64,000 nt of DNA from Cryptomeria japonica (lineage: Eukaryota; Streptophyta; Pinopsida; Cupressales; Cupressaceae). The notes under the pieces were generated by a model, which saw only the letters and a program-made list of their open reading frames with translations, made no database searches and was not told the origin of the DNA. Where the stretch lies: NCBI RefSeq assembly GCF_030272615.1, contig NC_081406.1:245885218-245949217 (forward strand), read 5' to 3'. The position numbers and the translations under genes are program-made. Positions 27,131 to 38,371 of the stretch are shown here, one piece after another. The stretch's first letter is position 1; each line of letters opens with the position of its first letter.

Positions 27131-28378
27131 AAAATGAAGATCTTATGACCCCTCCTTACGGTTTGGATGGTGAATTACTTTCAGCATGGCAGAAGTCTTG
27201 AAGGCATTTTTGGATATCTACAGATGTTCTTGGTCATTCGCAATGTTGTTTGTGAAATATGGTGGAACAGTATAGTTACCTTAGCTTAGAGGTTGAATAG
27301 TTAGTAAAAGGACATAGATAGTTTGTCATGAACTATGTTTATCAATAATTATTTTATTAGGAAAATAATGTTTACTTTTCATTTATGCAATAAAATTGAA
27401 ATAGAAATGGAATTGTTAATGAAATAAGATAGGAGATTGAATGCAATGAAATTACTTACATACGATTGAATGATTAGTATTATTCTTATTGTGAAATTGG
27501 GATTGTCATTGCTAATGAGCAATTGAGTGCAAGTGAATGCAGGAACATATGAACGTGGATGAAGGCGATAACATTGTTCAGGTAGAGTTGTTTTAGCTCT
27601 TGGATTTTACTAGAATAGATGGGAATCTCACACACCACTGAAGTATATACTTATTTATTTGTGCATTGGTTGCATGATTTGATCTTGTGATTGAAATTGC
27701 ATGAGTGATGGCAAAATATTATGTTTTATTATTCTATGAGAATGTAATTTGTTAATGATTTGAAAATGAATATTGACCCTATGATTACATGTTCTTTTGT
27801 GTAGATATGTGTGATTTGGTGAAACTATATATATATATGTATATGATCGAGTCATTATTATTCAAACTCATATACATATTATGTATACATATATAATTAT
27901 TCAAATTATATTTGTTTTCTCATAAAATTTGATTACTTTACTTTTTTAAATTATGTATATGTATACATATACATAATCATTGAATATTATGTATATATAT
28001 ACATATACATAACCATTGTGTTCATATTTGCATATACTTAATCATTTGACTAAATCTATATATATATATAAAGGTGGCAGATTTTTTTTAAGCAACATAT
28101 TGCATGGGAGTTGATAAAGTGAAGTCGACTTGGCATAAAGATAATGCCACTAAGAATTGGTAGTAATTGCAAAGTAAACGGTATTGAATGCGACTCCTAG
28201 GAAACTATGAGTCAAGGAGAAGTCGATAACAATGCCGACTCTTGCTGCAAACACTTTGAATTTGATATGATCACGAACTTTAGCAAGTAGAGTTTGAATT
28301 AAACTTGAACACTGCATGAAATGCATTCATTGTGTTTGAGGAGATATGTGGAGATTATAGATGGAAAAGTGTAAGAAA
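27131..28378. other. AT-rich non-coding sequence with TA/GTATAC palindromes
   Basis: No coding frame is supported. A gtctgagggggagag tract at about 27116-27130 could be an old polypurine tract. Between 27820 and 28070 there are several TATATA/GTATAC tracts, including one perfect 28-bp palindrome. Confidence 0.5.
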
Positions 28379-28383
28379 ATAGA
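28379..28383. repeat. Target-site duplication ATAGA, left copy
   Basis: Identical to 45235-45239, directly outside the LTR ends. Confidence 0.9.
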
Positions 28384-29665
28384 TGAAGAGGATAAAAGAC
28401 TAGTGAGGTGGATTAGATAGCAAATATGCAAATCAAACATATAATCATATGAAATTGAAAGACATAATTTGAAATGCTCAAAACAAGAATGAAATGCATA
28501 TACCTCACAAACCTTATACCTTCTCCTTCGGATGGAGCTTGATGAAGTGAAGGTGCCCTTGGATGATGCTCCACTTGATGTGCTCCTCTTGCTTGCTTGG
28601 TGTGGATGGCTCTCCAATGTTGTACACAATATGAAATGGATTTTGGAGGATGATATGGATGAGATGATTAAGTGTGGATGAGATATGATTTTGACATGGT
28701 AAGGTTGCTAAGATGATTTCCTAGGCTCAAAAGGGCAGCATAAGATTACTAAGCTTGGAGATGAAGAATGAAGGGATGAAGTCCTCAATTTATAGGAAGA
28801 GGAGAGGAAGAATGGAGGGATAGGATGGATCCAAGATGAAGGGCTAGGATTGCTTGTGAGCTCACACAAGGCCTAATAGAGGGTGTGAAGACCAAGAGAT
28901 ATGCCTTAAAGACATTTCTTGTCTCCACACTCCTCAAGGTGCATTGGGAAGACTTCCCAAGGTGCCCTGAGAAGAGCAAGATGCATTGGGAAGACTTCCT
29001 AATGTGCCTTGAGAGGAGCAAGGGATGTGACATTCCTTGAAGAATGGGGAGAAGGAATTTAAAATTCCCCTAAAAGGGATGATCATGGGTATTGGAGGAA
29101 TAAGAAGGAATTAAAAATTCCTTGGGAGAGGAGATGCCTAGAGGAATGTGAGATTTTGACATTTCACCTAGGAAAAGAGCATTAAAAGCCGGTGGTTGGA
29201 TGGAGGGGACAAGGAGTTGACTTTGTGGTGAATCATGATGATTAGCCACTAGCAACTCATTAGGAGGGGATTAGAAGAAGAATTAGGTAGGATAGGATTT
29301 GTAGGAGGATTTGACTAGGAGAGAGAATGAGTGGGAGAATTAAAAATTAGCAGAACAATATTAAGTGGGTTTAGGGAGTTTCTAGAAGACTTTATTAGGT
29401 TAATGATAAATTAGGAAGATGATTTGGAGGGGTCATGTGGGTTAACTAATCAATTTCAATTAATTAGCTAGGAGGAAGATTTGTGAGGATTCAATTTTTA
29501 GAAGAATAAAGAAAGGGGTTGATTTATTAAATAAATCAGTCACATACTATAGTGACAATATTAATTTTAATTAATTAATATTAAGGAGAATTTGAATTAA
29601 CATAATTAAATTAATTAATTATGTTAGGAATTAAAAATAATAATTATTATTTTTAAGTGTTTACA
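28384..29665 (-). repeat. 3' LTR of element C (1282 bp)
   Basis: On the minus strand it starts TGTAAACACTT after the polypurine tract and ends ...CTCTTCA. It aligns along its length with 43957-45234. A TATA box (TATAAATT, minus strand) lies at 28787-28794. An AT-rich palindrome around 29597-29625 (aacataatt...aattatgtt) is conserved in both LTRs. Confidence 0.93.
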
Positions 29666-29681
29666 TTTTGCCCCTCTTTTA
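29666..29681 (-). other. Polypurine tract of element C
   Basis: On the minus strand this reads taaaagaggggcaaaa, directly before the LTR start TGTAAA. It is nearly identical to the tract of element A. Confidence 0.85.
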
Positions 29682-30015
29682 CATAGCGGCAAATTTGGCG
29701 ATGTGTAGAAGATAGAAGAAGGAAAAGATGCCCCAGCGTAAAGCATGAGAGGTGTATGCCCCCTCGAGAATTTTTTCGAAAAAAAAAGATGAAAAATTCT
29801 TGAAAATAGAGGAAGAAGAATAAGAGTGGAAGGGACAAATGAGGAAGAAATATGAAGTGGTCGGGAAGAATTTGGAAAGAAGAATAGGAGATGCAAGACT
29901 GCAGAGGGAAATGGGCCCTCACAGGGGCCCATATAAGCCACAAAGGGCCCAATGAGGGGTCATTGTCACACACAAGCCTTGGAGTTACTTAGAGCGAAGA
30001 AGAAGAGAAGGAGAG

Positions 30016-32696
30016 ATGGACTGTATTCTAGTTCATAATCATCGCGCTGAGAGGATCAAGCGATTCGATCGACCAACGAGCTATGGACCACCGGTGAGTA
30101 GGTCTATCCCTCTTTTGAAATTTTTGATTTTCGTCAAATTTTAGGGCTAGAATTAGGGGTGAAGATTAGGTGAGGCGTTCGCGCTGATCGTTGTTCCAAC
30201 GCGCGTGCTCCTAAAACAGCGCGAGCGCTAGCGATCAGTGCGGGTGCTCGCTAAGAGCTAGTTAGGGTAGGGGGTTTTTGGGAGGGGAATGGGTGGTCAA
30301 GCGAGCACTCGCACTTCAGCGCGGGTGCTCATGTTGACGGGGCTGGGAGGGAAAGTAAGAGGGAAGGAGGGGCTCAGTTGGCATGAGCGCTAGCAAAATG
30401 GCGTGTGCATCACGGTTTTGGCACAAGCGCTAGGTAAATCAACGCGTGAGCTTGGGAAGGGGGGGATGCACTTTTTGCATAGAATTTTGGAATGGGGGAA
30501 AGGGTATGGTTGGTTCTGGAGGGTTCTGGAGGTCAGGAGGGGGTTTTGAGATGTGAAAGTAATGCTTTGGTGTAATGGATGCAAGTGGAGAGGGGACCAC
30601 TGGCGTTGAGAGAGAATTGGCCAACGACGATGAGACTGTACCACAAGCTAGGTCGTGACGAGCAAAAGGTTCTAGATGCGCTGGGATTGCATCATGTAGG
30701 CAGATGGCCTAGGATACGGACGCATGCTGCTATGATGACTGTGCTAGTGGAGAGGTGGGATAGTCGGTATAACACCTTTCATATGCCGACTGGAGAGGCT
30801 ATAGTGACCTTATTAGATGTTTGGAGGATCTCGAAGATCCCCGTTCGTGGCGTGATCCCTAAGTATCAGTTGGATGCAGCTGGTTTTTATCTGAGGGAGG
30901 TGTGCGAGTATGAGATGCCATTGATGCTAGATAGGAGCAGGATGCACTTGGGTCGAGCGATGGGTATTCGACAGATTCCTCGGTTGGTTTTGGTGATTTG
31001 TGACTTCCTGAGTGGGCAGATCCTACTAGATTTGGGTGGACACGGGTTCCTTATGGGGTGGAGTAGATGTGTTTATTTCATGGTGCACGATGGTCATCAG
31101 TATGTGTGGGGGTCAACGATGCTAGCCCAGTTATATCATGACATGCACCTAGTGACTTACAGAGAGTACGCCATTTTATCCGTGGGGGTTACATTGTTAC
31201 ACATCTGGGCGTGGGAGCATATTACAATGACTCAGCCACTGGGGGTTTAGGACAGGAAGCCGCCACAGCCGTTTGTGGATAGGTATAGGGCACTACTGCA
31301 TTACACACAGACAACGTCCGTGTGGTTTTGGAGGAGGATCCTAGATGAGCTGGCGCAGTTCACATGGAGGCTGTTTTTTGGATGTGAGCGGTGGAGGGAT
31401 GACTGGTAGTTGCATTGGGCATGAGTGAAGATGTGGATATTTCGGAGGTCTGTGTATATCATGAAGTACTATGCTCCATTCAGGGTGGCCCGTCAGCTTA
31501 GGCAGATATAGGATATAGTGGGGGATATTCCAGTGTATCCTCGGATCACACGGGAGGTGAGGTATTGGGGGCCTACAACAAATCCCTTGGATGGGCGGAC
31601 AAGCTTCCAGACAACTTTTCACATAGTCTGGGATGAGCAGATGGGAGCAGCGGAGGACCCAGGTTTGACAGGTGGATACATGAGCTAGTGGGAGGGGCAC
31701 TTGCCAGTGCGGCTTACCATTCCTAGGGTTTTGGATGATGAGGAGTTGGAGCTGGGGGTTGATCAGGTGGTGGGTGGGGAGGATGATGGCCTAGGAGAGA
31801 GAGTTGTAGTTCGCGCAGGGCGTGGTGTGGGCGAAGGGCAGAGGAGAGCCCGGGTTGTGTGACAGAGGGCTCTAGAGGAGGAGGGGGATGGAGAGGATAC
31901 CCCAGTGGGAGAGGCTGTAGAGGCCGCAGTTGGCAAGCAAGAGGAGGCTGCAGTTGGGGAGGGAGGGGAGGTTGTTCCCATGGATATCCCTAAGATATAG
32001 GTGGGGGAGAGGGGAGGACTGACACAGGCTGATTTTGACCAATTATAGCAGGAGCAGGATAGCTATCGAGCGAGGCTTCATTCTGTGGAGGATGAGCTGT
32101 AAGTAGAGAGGGCTCGAAGGGAGAGCATGGAGGCAGAGGTGGGGTGGCTGACACAGGAGATAGCTGATCTGAAAGAGAGTCTCCATACTACCAGGACAGA
32201 GGTGGATGCCTTGAGAGCGGAGGGGGAGGAGGCAGAGAGGATGTTGGAGGAGGCCTAGATAGGTACATCTATTGCAGGGCTTTAGGATTCTCTTCGTTGG
32301 CAGGATGCCGAGTTAGAGGGATTATAGGCCAGAGTGCAGAGGGTGGAGGCGGAGGCGACACGACTGTGGGGTGAGAGGGATGCAGCCTGACAGGCATTGG
32401 TTCTAGTAGGATTAGCACAGATATTTTCTGATAGTCTGCAGCAGCGAGAGAGGGCGGAGAGGTCAGCCTGAGAGGCACAGTATTATAGGGGACTATATCA
32501 TGGAGTAGTGCCTATAGGACATCGAGCAACCTCATATACTGAGAATGTGTAGTCTCATTGGACCCATAGTCAGTGACCGACTCAGAGTCAGCAAACAAGG
32601 GGATCAGTGGGTTTTCGGCCACTAGCAGGGGGGCAAGAGGATCAGGGGGGAGGTACAACAGATCGGGGTGGTATAGTGGAGGGGGTGGAGAGATAG
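30016..32696 (+). pseudogene. Antisense plant-mobile-domain cargo gene of element C
   Basis: This runs opposite to the element's pol. Exon 1 (30016-30093, ATG at 30016, 26 codons) ends CCG|GTGAGT; a phase-0 intron to about 30590 (GAG|AGG) is proposed, then a single frame runs from 30591 to 32694. PMD-like motifs: WPTTMRLYHKLGRDEQKV, YNTFHMPTGEAIVTLLDVW, MGWSRCVYFMVHDG, GSTMLAQLYHDMH and WAWEHITM. After ~31700 comes a Gly/Glu-rich linker, then a long E/R/Q-rich coiled coil (about 32030-32480) and a Gly/Gln-rich tail. Seventeen in-frame stops (11 TAG, 5 TGA, 1 TAA) and no frameshift interrupt it from 31248 on. The protein would be ~720 residues. The PMD is known from host MAIN/MAIL-type proteins and from transposons; its role here is unknown. 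Confidence 0.75.
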
Positions 32697-32783
32697 GAGG
32701 GGAAAGCTAGCTCCTTATATTGCTTGTGTATTATATTTTGACCCTTCGTGGTAATCATTGTATCATGACATACACATTTTCCT

Positions 32784-32792
<9 letters not shown>

Positions 32793-32820
<28 letters not shown>
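32793..32820. repeat. (TA)n microsatellite
   Basis: A run of TA units just downstream of the antisense PMD gene. Confidence 0.85.
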
Positions 32821-32821
<1 letters not shown>

Positions 32822-34363
32822 GATTTGATTGGTGACAGATGATGTGTAGTGTTTATTGTGATGGATTATTTTTGTTCTTCTTATGATGTCATATATGGAT
32901 GCAATCATGGATGTGTTATGCTGACTTATTTTATGATGCAGAGTGGATGCTTATACATGTGTGTTTATGATGTGTTGCTAACATGGTTTTTGGATGCAAG
33001 ATGAGTGATTTTTATGTTTTTATGTATAAATGTATATGTGTGAAAGATATGAAATGATTTATGATGCAATCTAGATGTTATATGGATGAATATTTATGTG
33101 ATGCAACCTAAGTGCAACCTTATATGCTAAATGTTTTGTGGAAAATGACTATCTAAACAATGCAATTTATACATATGATGTGAATAAATAATACAAAGAG
33201 GGAATATGCCAATAATAATATAATGATCTTAGATAGAAAAATATGGAATAGATGGGAAATGGGAGGGGAATTTGATAACTCCATGGGATTATTGAGTATA
33301 GGATTTTATGGAATGATAGTGGGATTTTGTACACAACAAATGTGGAGAGTCAACCTAGTTTGCTATTGCCCTGGGTGACTTGCACCAATGATTACAGAAA
33401 TTGGGATGCCATGAGAAACCCAAGGCGTGGACTGACTCTCAGATAAACATGAATTCCTTACACACAGCTACACAAGCGTTTAAGAAACACTGATATAGAG
33501 TTGTGGGTACATGCAAGGAGACCCTCAAACACACCGATAACTCTTGTACATGAAAGGGTAGGCGTTGACAAACACTAATACCCGATCGTCAGTTTATACA
33601 AGAGAGATCCCAAAACATGTCGTGCTATGAAAATATGTCCCAAAATGCACCTATTGTAACATACCTAGATATGGAAAACCCAGGCAGTCGTAGATAGTTG
33701 CAGTTGTAAGGAAAAAGATGCAAGGCTAAATGAAAAGATCCAACAAAATCTAACAAGTCACCTCTTTGTGACCAAATGATACCTCTTGCCAAGAGTAGGA
33801 CTAGGATGAAGGATTAGATTGCCAAGCGAGGGAAGGAATCATCCCCAGGGCAAAGTGGACTTGTGGATTTAGGTAAGTGATTTCATGGTTTTTGGAGAGT
33901 GACCTACGAACTTGGGATTGTTTTTTGAGACTCCTTGAAGCTTACACAGAGGCATAAAAGCTCAATCTAAAGGGACATTCCTTGTTCATGACTTAGGCGA
34001 AAACTCATCATCATACGCGTGTTTTATTGGGAGGTGGAAGAGAAGGAATGTGGCGCATGGGTGGACTGGATGACAGGTGATTTGCAATATCGACATGATA
34101 GATAGTGGATTTGGTTATTTACCTTGGCGCCTGCATGGAGGTTGTCACCAAGGTACTTGTCCATAGCGCCACAAAGTGGTTTTCACTAATGGACGAATTA
34201 ATTTTTTTTCTTTTTCTAATTTTTTTTTTGTGTCACAAGGTGCATGTTTGCCATGTTTTCACCAAAGTGATGATTTTTTTTAGGATCTTTTTCTCATTTT
34301 TTTGTATTTTTCTTGATTTTTTAAATTTTTTTAATTTTTTGACAATTTAAGACTTTCTGAGGA
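32821..34363. other. Non-coding spacer between antisense PMD gene and integrase end
   Basis: No protein signature. The segment 33350-34100 is less AT-rich, and a poly-T stretch (34200-34350) precedes the integrase 3' end. It is equivalent in position to 4207-5895 of element A. Confidence 0.55.
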
Positions 34364-35502
34364 CTAGGCATAAAATCTTTTGAGGTGCATGATATTCATT
34401 GGATCATCCAAAGGATCGCCTTCAGGAGTAGCCAACTGATAAGCTCCTGATCTATATTTTGTTGTGATTACATATAGTCCAAGCCAATTAGGCTCGAACT
34501 TGCCTTTCTTTTCTCTTTCTTGTAGATTTTTCTGATTCTTCACGAGGACAAGATCACCAACTTGGAATTCCCGGGTTCTGACTTTTTGTGATAACTCATA
34601 CGCAAGCAGTTCTGATATACCCGGAGATGGTTCAAGGCCTTGAGGCACCTTTCATCTAACAATTCTAGCTCTTGTAAGCGAGAAATTTTGTATTCTTCCT
34701 CTAGTAGGATGTTTTGCAGTGATACCCTTAGAGAGGGGATCTCGATCTCAAGGGGAAGGATGGTTTCAGAGCCAAAGACCAGGGAATAAGGGGTGACGCC
34801 TATGGGGGTGCGGATGGAGGTGCGGTAGGCCCACAAAGTGGGATGGAGTTGGAGGTGCCAATCACGGCGAGCTTCATTGACTGTCTTTTTGAGGATTTTT
34901 ATTAGGGTTTTGTTAGAAGCCTTAGCTTGGCCATTGCCTTAGGGGTAATATGGAGTGGAAAAGCGATGGTGGATGTTGAATTTTTGGCAGAGTTCTTTGA
35001 CATCCTAGTTTTTGAATTGTCTATCGTTATCTGTGATGATAACTTTTGGGATGCCATATCGGCAGATCAGGTAGTTCAGGATGAATTTGGATATTTGCTT
35101 GCCAGTGGTGAAAGTAAGCAGGATAGCCTCTACCCACTTGGTAAAATACTTGGTGGTGGTGATAATGAACTTATGTCCATTGGAATATGGAGGGTGAATT
35201 TTCCCAATGAGATCAAGCCCCCATTGTGAGAAGGGCCATGGTGTAATAAATGGCTGCAATTCTTGTGACGGTGCATGAATCTTTTCGCCATGTTGCTGGC
35301 AAGGGGTGTATTTCTTCACATAGTTATATGCATCTACTTCCATCTTAGGCCAATAGTAGCCTGTTCTCAAAAAAAATTTAGCCAATGTGAGCCCACTTGA
35401 GTGTGCCCCATAGACGCCCTCGTGTACTTCGCGTAATGCCCATTTTGCCTCTTGTTTATCTAAACACCCTAGGAGGGAACCATTAAAATGCCTTCTTAAC
35501 AA
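34364..35502 (-). pseudogene. Ty3 integrase, element C
   Basis: The zinc-binding region has EVHEGVYGAHSSG and the core has WGLDLIGKI (first D) and ITDNDRQFKN (second D). Then a TAG, then GNGQAKASNKTL, where the catalytic Glu of the family's GxGQAEA motif reads Lys. It continues LWAYRTSIRTPIGVTPYSLV and ends in the C-terminal region NWLGLYVITTKYRSGAYQL. Besides stops and frameshifts, the Glu-to-Lys change (GAG to AAG type) would abolish strand transfer. Confidence 0.85.
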
Positions 35503-35639
35503 GGTGTCTCCAAGGATGGTGTAACGAGCACATCAGCGGATGAAGGTTTTTTTTTGGGTTTTAGTGAGATGTGGGGGAATGGTGTTGTCTTTGAGGAAAG
35601 CGAAGGTTTCTTGGTACCAGACTCGGGACCAACGAGAAC

Positions 35640-36090
35640 TCGCTCAACCAAGAACTCGCACTTCTAGACTGTGTGCTGGCATTTGAAGGAGGGAGCCAAT
35701 GGTGGCCATTACATCTGCAGCCCTGTTGTTTGTTCATGGGATTTGATCAAACTTGATTGTCGTGAAATGTTGCTTAAGATCTTCAACCATAGTACGGTAG
35801 GGAAGGAGTTTATCATCTTTTGTCTGGTACTCATCATTGACTTGCTTTATGACGAGCTGAGAATCGCCATAGACTTGTAACTCCTTTATTTTCTAGTGAA
35901 TGGCCAAGCACAAACCTATGATAAGTGCCTCGTATTCTGCTATGTTATTGGTACATGTGAAGGCTATCTTGTATGATTTCGGGATGCCATCTCCTTGAGG
36001 TGTGACCAATAATATTCCTGCCCCCGATCCATTTTGGGTGCAAGAGGCATCAAAGTACAATCGCCATGTGGATGATGTGGTAACAGTCAT
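35640..36090 (-). pseudogene. Second, archaeal-type RNase H, element C
   Basis: WRLYFDASCTQNGSGAG supplies the first D, CTNNIAEYEALIIGL the E, and VYGDSQLVIKQVND (after a stop) the second D. The domain ends NNRAADVMATIGSL. It follows the RT-linked RNase H as in element A, so both elements belong to the dual-RNase H (Tat) branch. Confidence 0.8.
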
Positions 36091-36108
36091 GATAAACTCA
36101 TCTGGTAA

Positions 36109-36640
36109 TTATGTGAGAAGAGGATGGTCACCTGGAACCGGAGCTTCAACCAAATGATCTGCAATGACTTTTTCCTTGATTGCCTTTCTGTCCACATATT
36201 CAATGTCAAACTCGCTTAAGAGAATGACCCATTTAGCAGTTCTTCCAGTGAGAATAGCCTTTGACAAGAGATATTTCAGTGGATCAATTTCAGAAATTAG
36301 TTTTGTTTTGTTGTTTAGCATATAGTGTCGGAGTTTTTGTGTGCTAAACACCAATTCCAAACATGCTCTTTCAATTGGGGTATAATTGAGTTCATACCCT
36401 ACCAATGTTCGACTGATGTAGTAAATGGCATGTTCCTTCCCTTGGTCATCTGTCTATGCCAATAATGCCCCCAATGCCACTATAGTAGCACATATATACA
36501 AAATAAAGGGTTATCCAAGAGTAGGCGGCATCAACACTGGAGGTGATGCTAGATATTCTTTTAGTTTCTCAAAGGCCTTTTGGCATAAGCAATCCCATTT
36601 GAATTTCATGTCCTTGTGCAAGAGGTGTGCAAATGGATGT
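36109..36640 (-). pseudogene. RT-linked RNase H, element C
   Basis: YELNYTPIERACLELVFSTQ, KLISEIDPLKYLLSKAILTG and WVILLSEFDIEYVDRKAIK are intact in 36405-36109. The upstream half to 36640 is out of frame with several stops. Confidence 0.75.
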
Positions 36641-38323
36641 CACTTATCTGCTAGTTGTGAAACAAAGCATCTAACAGATTGTAGTTTCCCTTGGAGACTG
36701 CGTAGTTGTCGAAGAGTTTTCAGTGGAGGCATTTCCCTGATAGCTTTTACTTTTGCAGGATTGACCTCAATGCCTCTGCGAGAAACAATGAATCCTAATA
36801 ATTTTCCTGATGTGACTCCAAACACACACTTTTTGGGATTCAAGCATAGTTTGTATTTTTCTATTCTTTCAAAGATCTGCTTTAGAATAGGAATGTGTTC
36901 TTGTCTTGTCTTGGATTTGCCTAGCAGATCATCCATAGTCCTCCATAATTATGTGCAAGAGGTCATGAAAGATTGTTGTCATGAAGCATTGATATGTAGC
37001 TCCAACATTTTTAAGGCCAAAAGGTATGACCTGTTAATAGAAAGTACCCCATGGTGTTGTGAATGCAGTTTTATGTTGATCCTCATCTGCTATTCTGATT
37101 TGGTTGTACCTAGAAAACCCATCGATGAGTGATAGCATTTCATGTCCTCCTGTAAGGTCCACACTCATGTCTATATTGGGGAGCGGGAAATCATCTTTAG
37201 GACAAGCTCTATTTAGATCTCGAAAATCTGTGCAGATGCGGATACCTCCAGTGGGTTTGTCGACAGGTACAATGTTGAAAACCCATTCAGTGTAGTCTAT
37301 AGGTTTGATGAATTCTGCATCCAACATCTTTTGAAGTTCTGCCTTAACTAGGAGAGCAATATGCGGGTGCATTTTGCGCAATTTTTGTTTTACAGGTTTT
37401 GCATCTGGGCGGATGACAAGATTGTGAACCACCAAGGCGGGATCCAACCCTGGCTTATCAGCATAGGACCATGCAAAATTGATTTTTACCTCTGTAAGGA
37501 AGTTGATAAATTCTTGTTTCTCTTGTTCTATGAGGGACTTAGCAATGAGCACATTTTGTGGGATGGTTTTGGTGCCCATGTTGATGCTATTTGTTTCTTC
37601 TATCAACAAATTCGATCTGTCCTGCGGAAGGTAACCAATGGTAGGGAGGTCAAGTCCCTCACCGTCAAGTGCCTTTTCCAGGTTTTTACTTTCGGATATG
37701 CCCTTTGTTTTTCTTTTTTGCTCATCCAAAGGCTCTTCGGAGAGGTTTTCACCTAAGGAGTCATGTTTTTTTCTTTGATTATCTTTTTTGCGGCTAAGGG
37801 CATTGACCTGACTACCAAAGTATCCTTTTTTATGTAGCTGAATGCCCTCTACTCTATTATAATCTTCCAAATTTTGCATTGTCAAGAGAGTAATGAGAGC
37901 ATTATCATCGACGCAGATGTCTAACGTGGGTTTGTCTCGTTGGCCCCAGTCTATGAGTTCAGGATGAACAAGATGTAGCTCGTGTGAGATGGAAGAGGGG
38001 ATGGGGGAAATGGTATTGACATGAGTGTCGAAGAAGATATTATTTTGGTATTCATAAAGCATTTCATGGAACTCCTCTTCATCAACGCTTTTGATATCCA
38101 AAGAAGGACTAGAAGGGGCACCAGCGATAGTAATCTTAGGCACTAGGGTGTATCCCAAGCCTCTGTTGTACTTGTAGGAGATAGGATTTATGGGTGCTTT
38201 TTTTCCTTTCTCCTCTAGTCCCAGGCCATGCCCTTTGTAACCCATTTTTTCAACTATGATTGATGCTTTTGGATACATTGTTTTAGATATTTTTGTTGGA
38301 TCTTCATCCTCTTCCCGGTACAA
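36640..38323 (-). pseudogene. G-patch-like linker and reverse transcriptase, element C
   Basis: From the N-terminus: a Gly-rich G-patch-like segment (EKMGYKGHGLGLEEKGK ... YKYNRGLGY) at about 38250-38150, a linker with ELHLVHPELIDW, then the RT: KQKLRKMHPHIALLVKAE, NIVPVDKPTGGIRICTDF, DDFPLPNID, GFSRYNQIRIA, then TPWGTFY and a stop. At about 36940 the expected YVDD reads TAT then GGATGAT, two bases short, so a frameshift falls exactly in the catalytic motif. The rest continues LLGKSKTRQEH, LNPKKCVFGVTSGKLLG. Confidence 0.87.
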
Positions 38324-38371
38324 CCATGGAGAGACATCTGCTTCAAGGCTCTCCTCATCAAGTGGGCCCCA

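Noticed and set aside
28327-29273. Several 60-105 codon minus-strand frames (e.g. 28629-28327), repeated at 43922-44605
   Set aside because: They lie inside the two LTRs of element C; their duplication reflects the LTR pair, not a conserved gene.
36425-37132. 235-codon plus-strand frame
   Set aside because: Lies antisense to the RT of element C; a shadow of the RT coding sequence.
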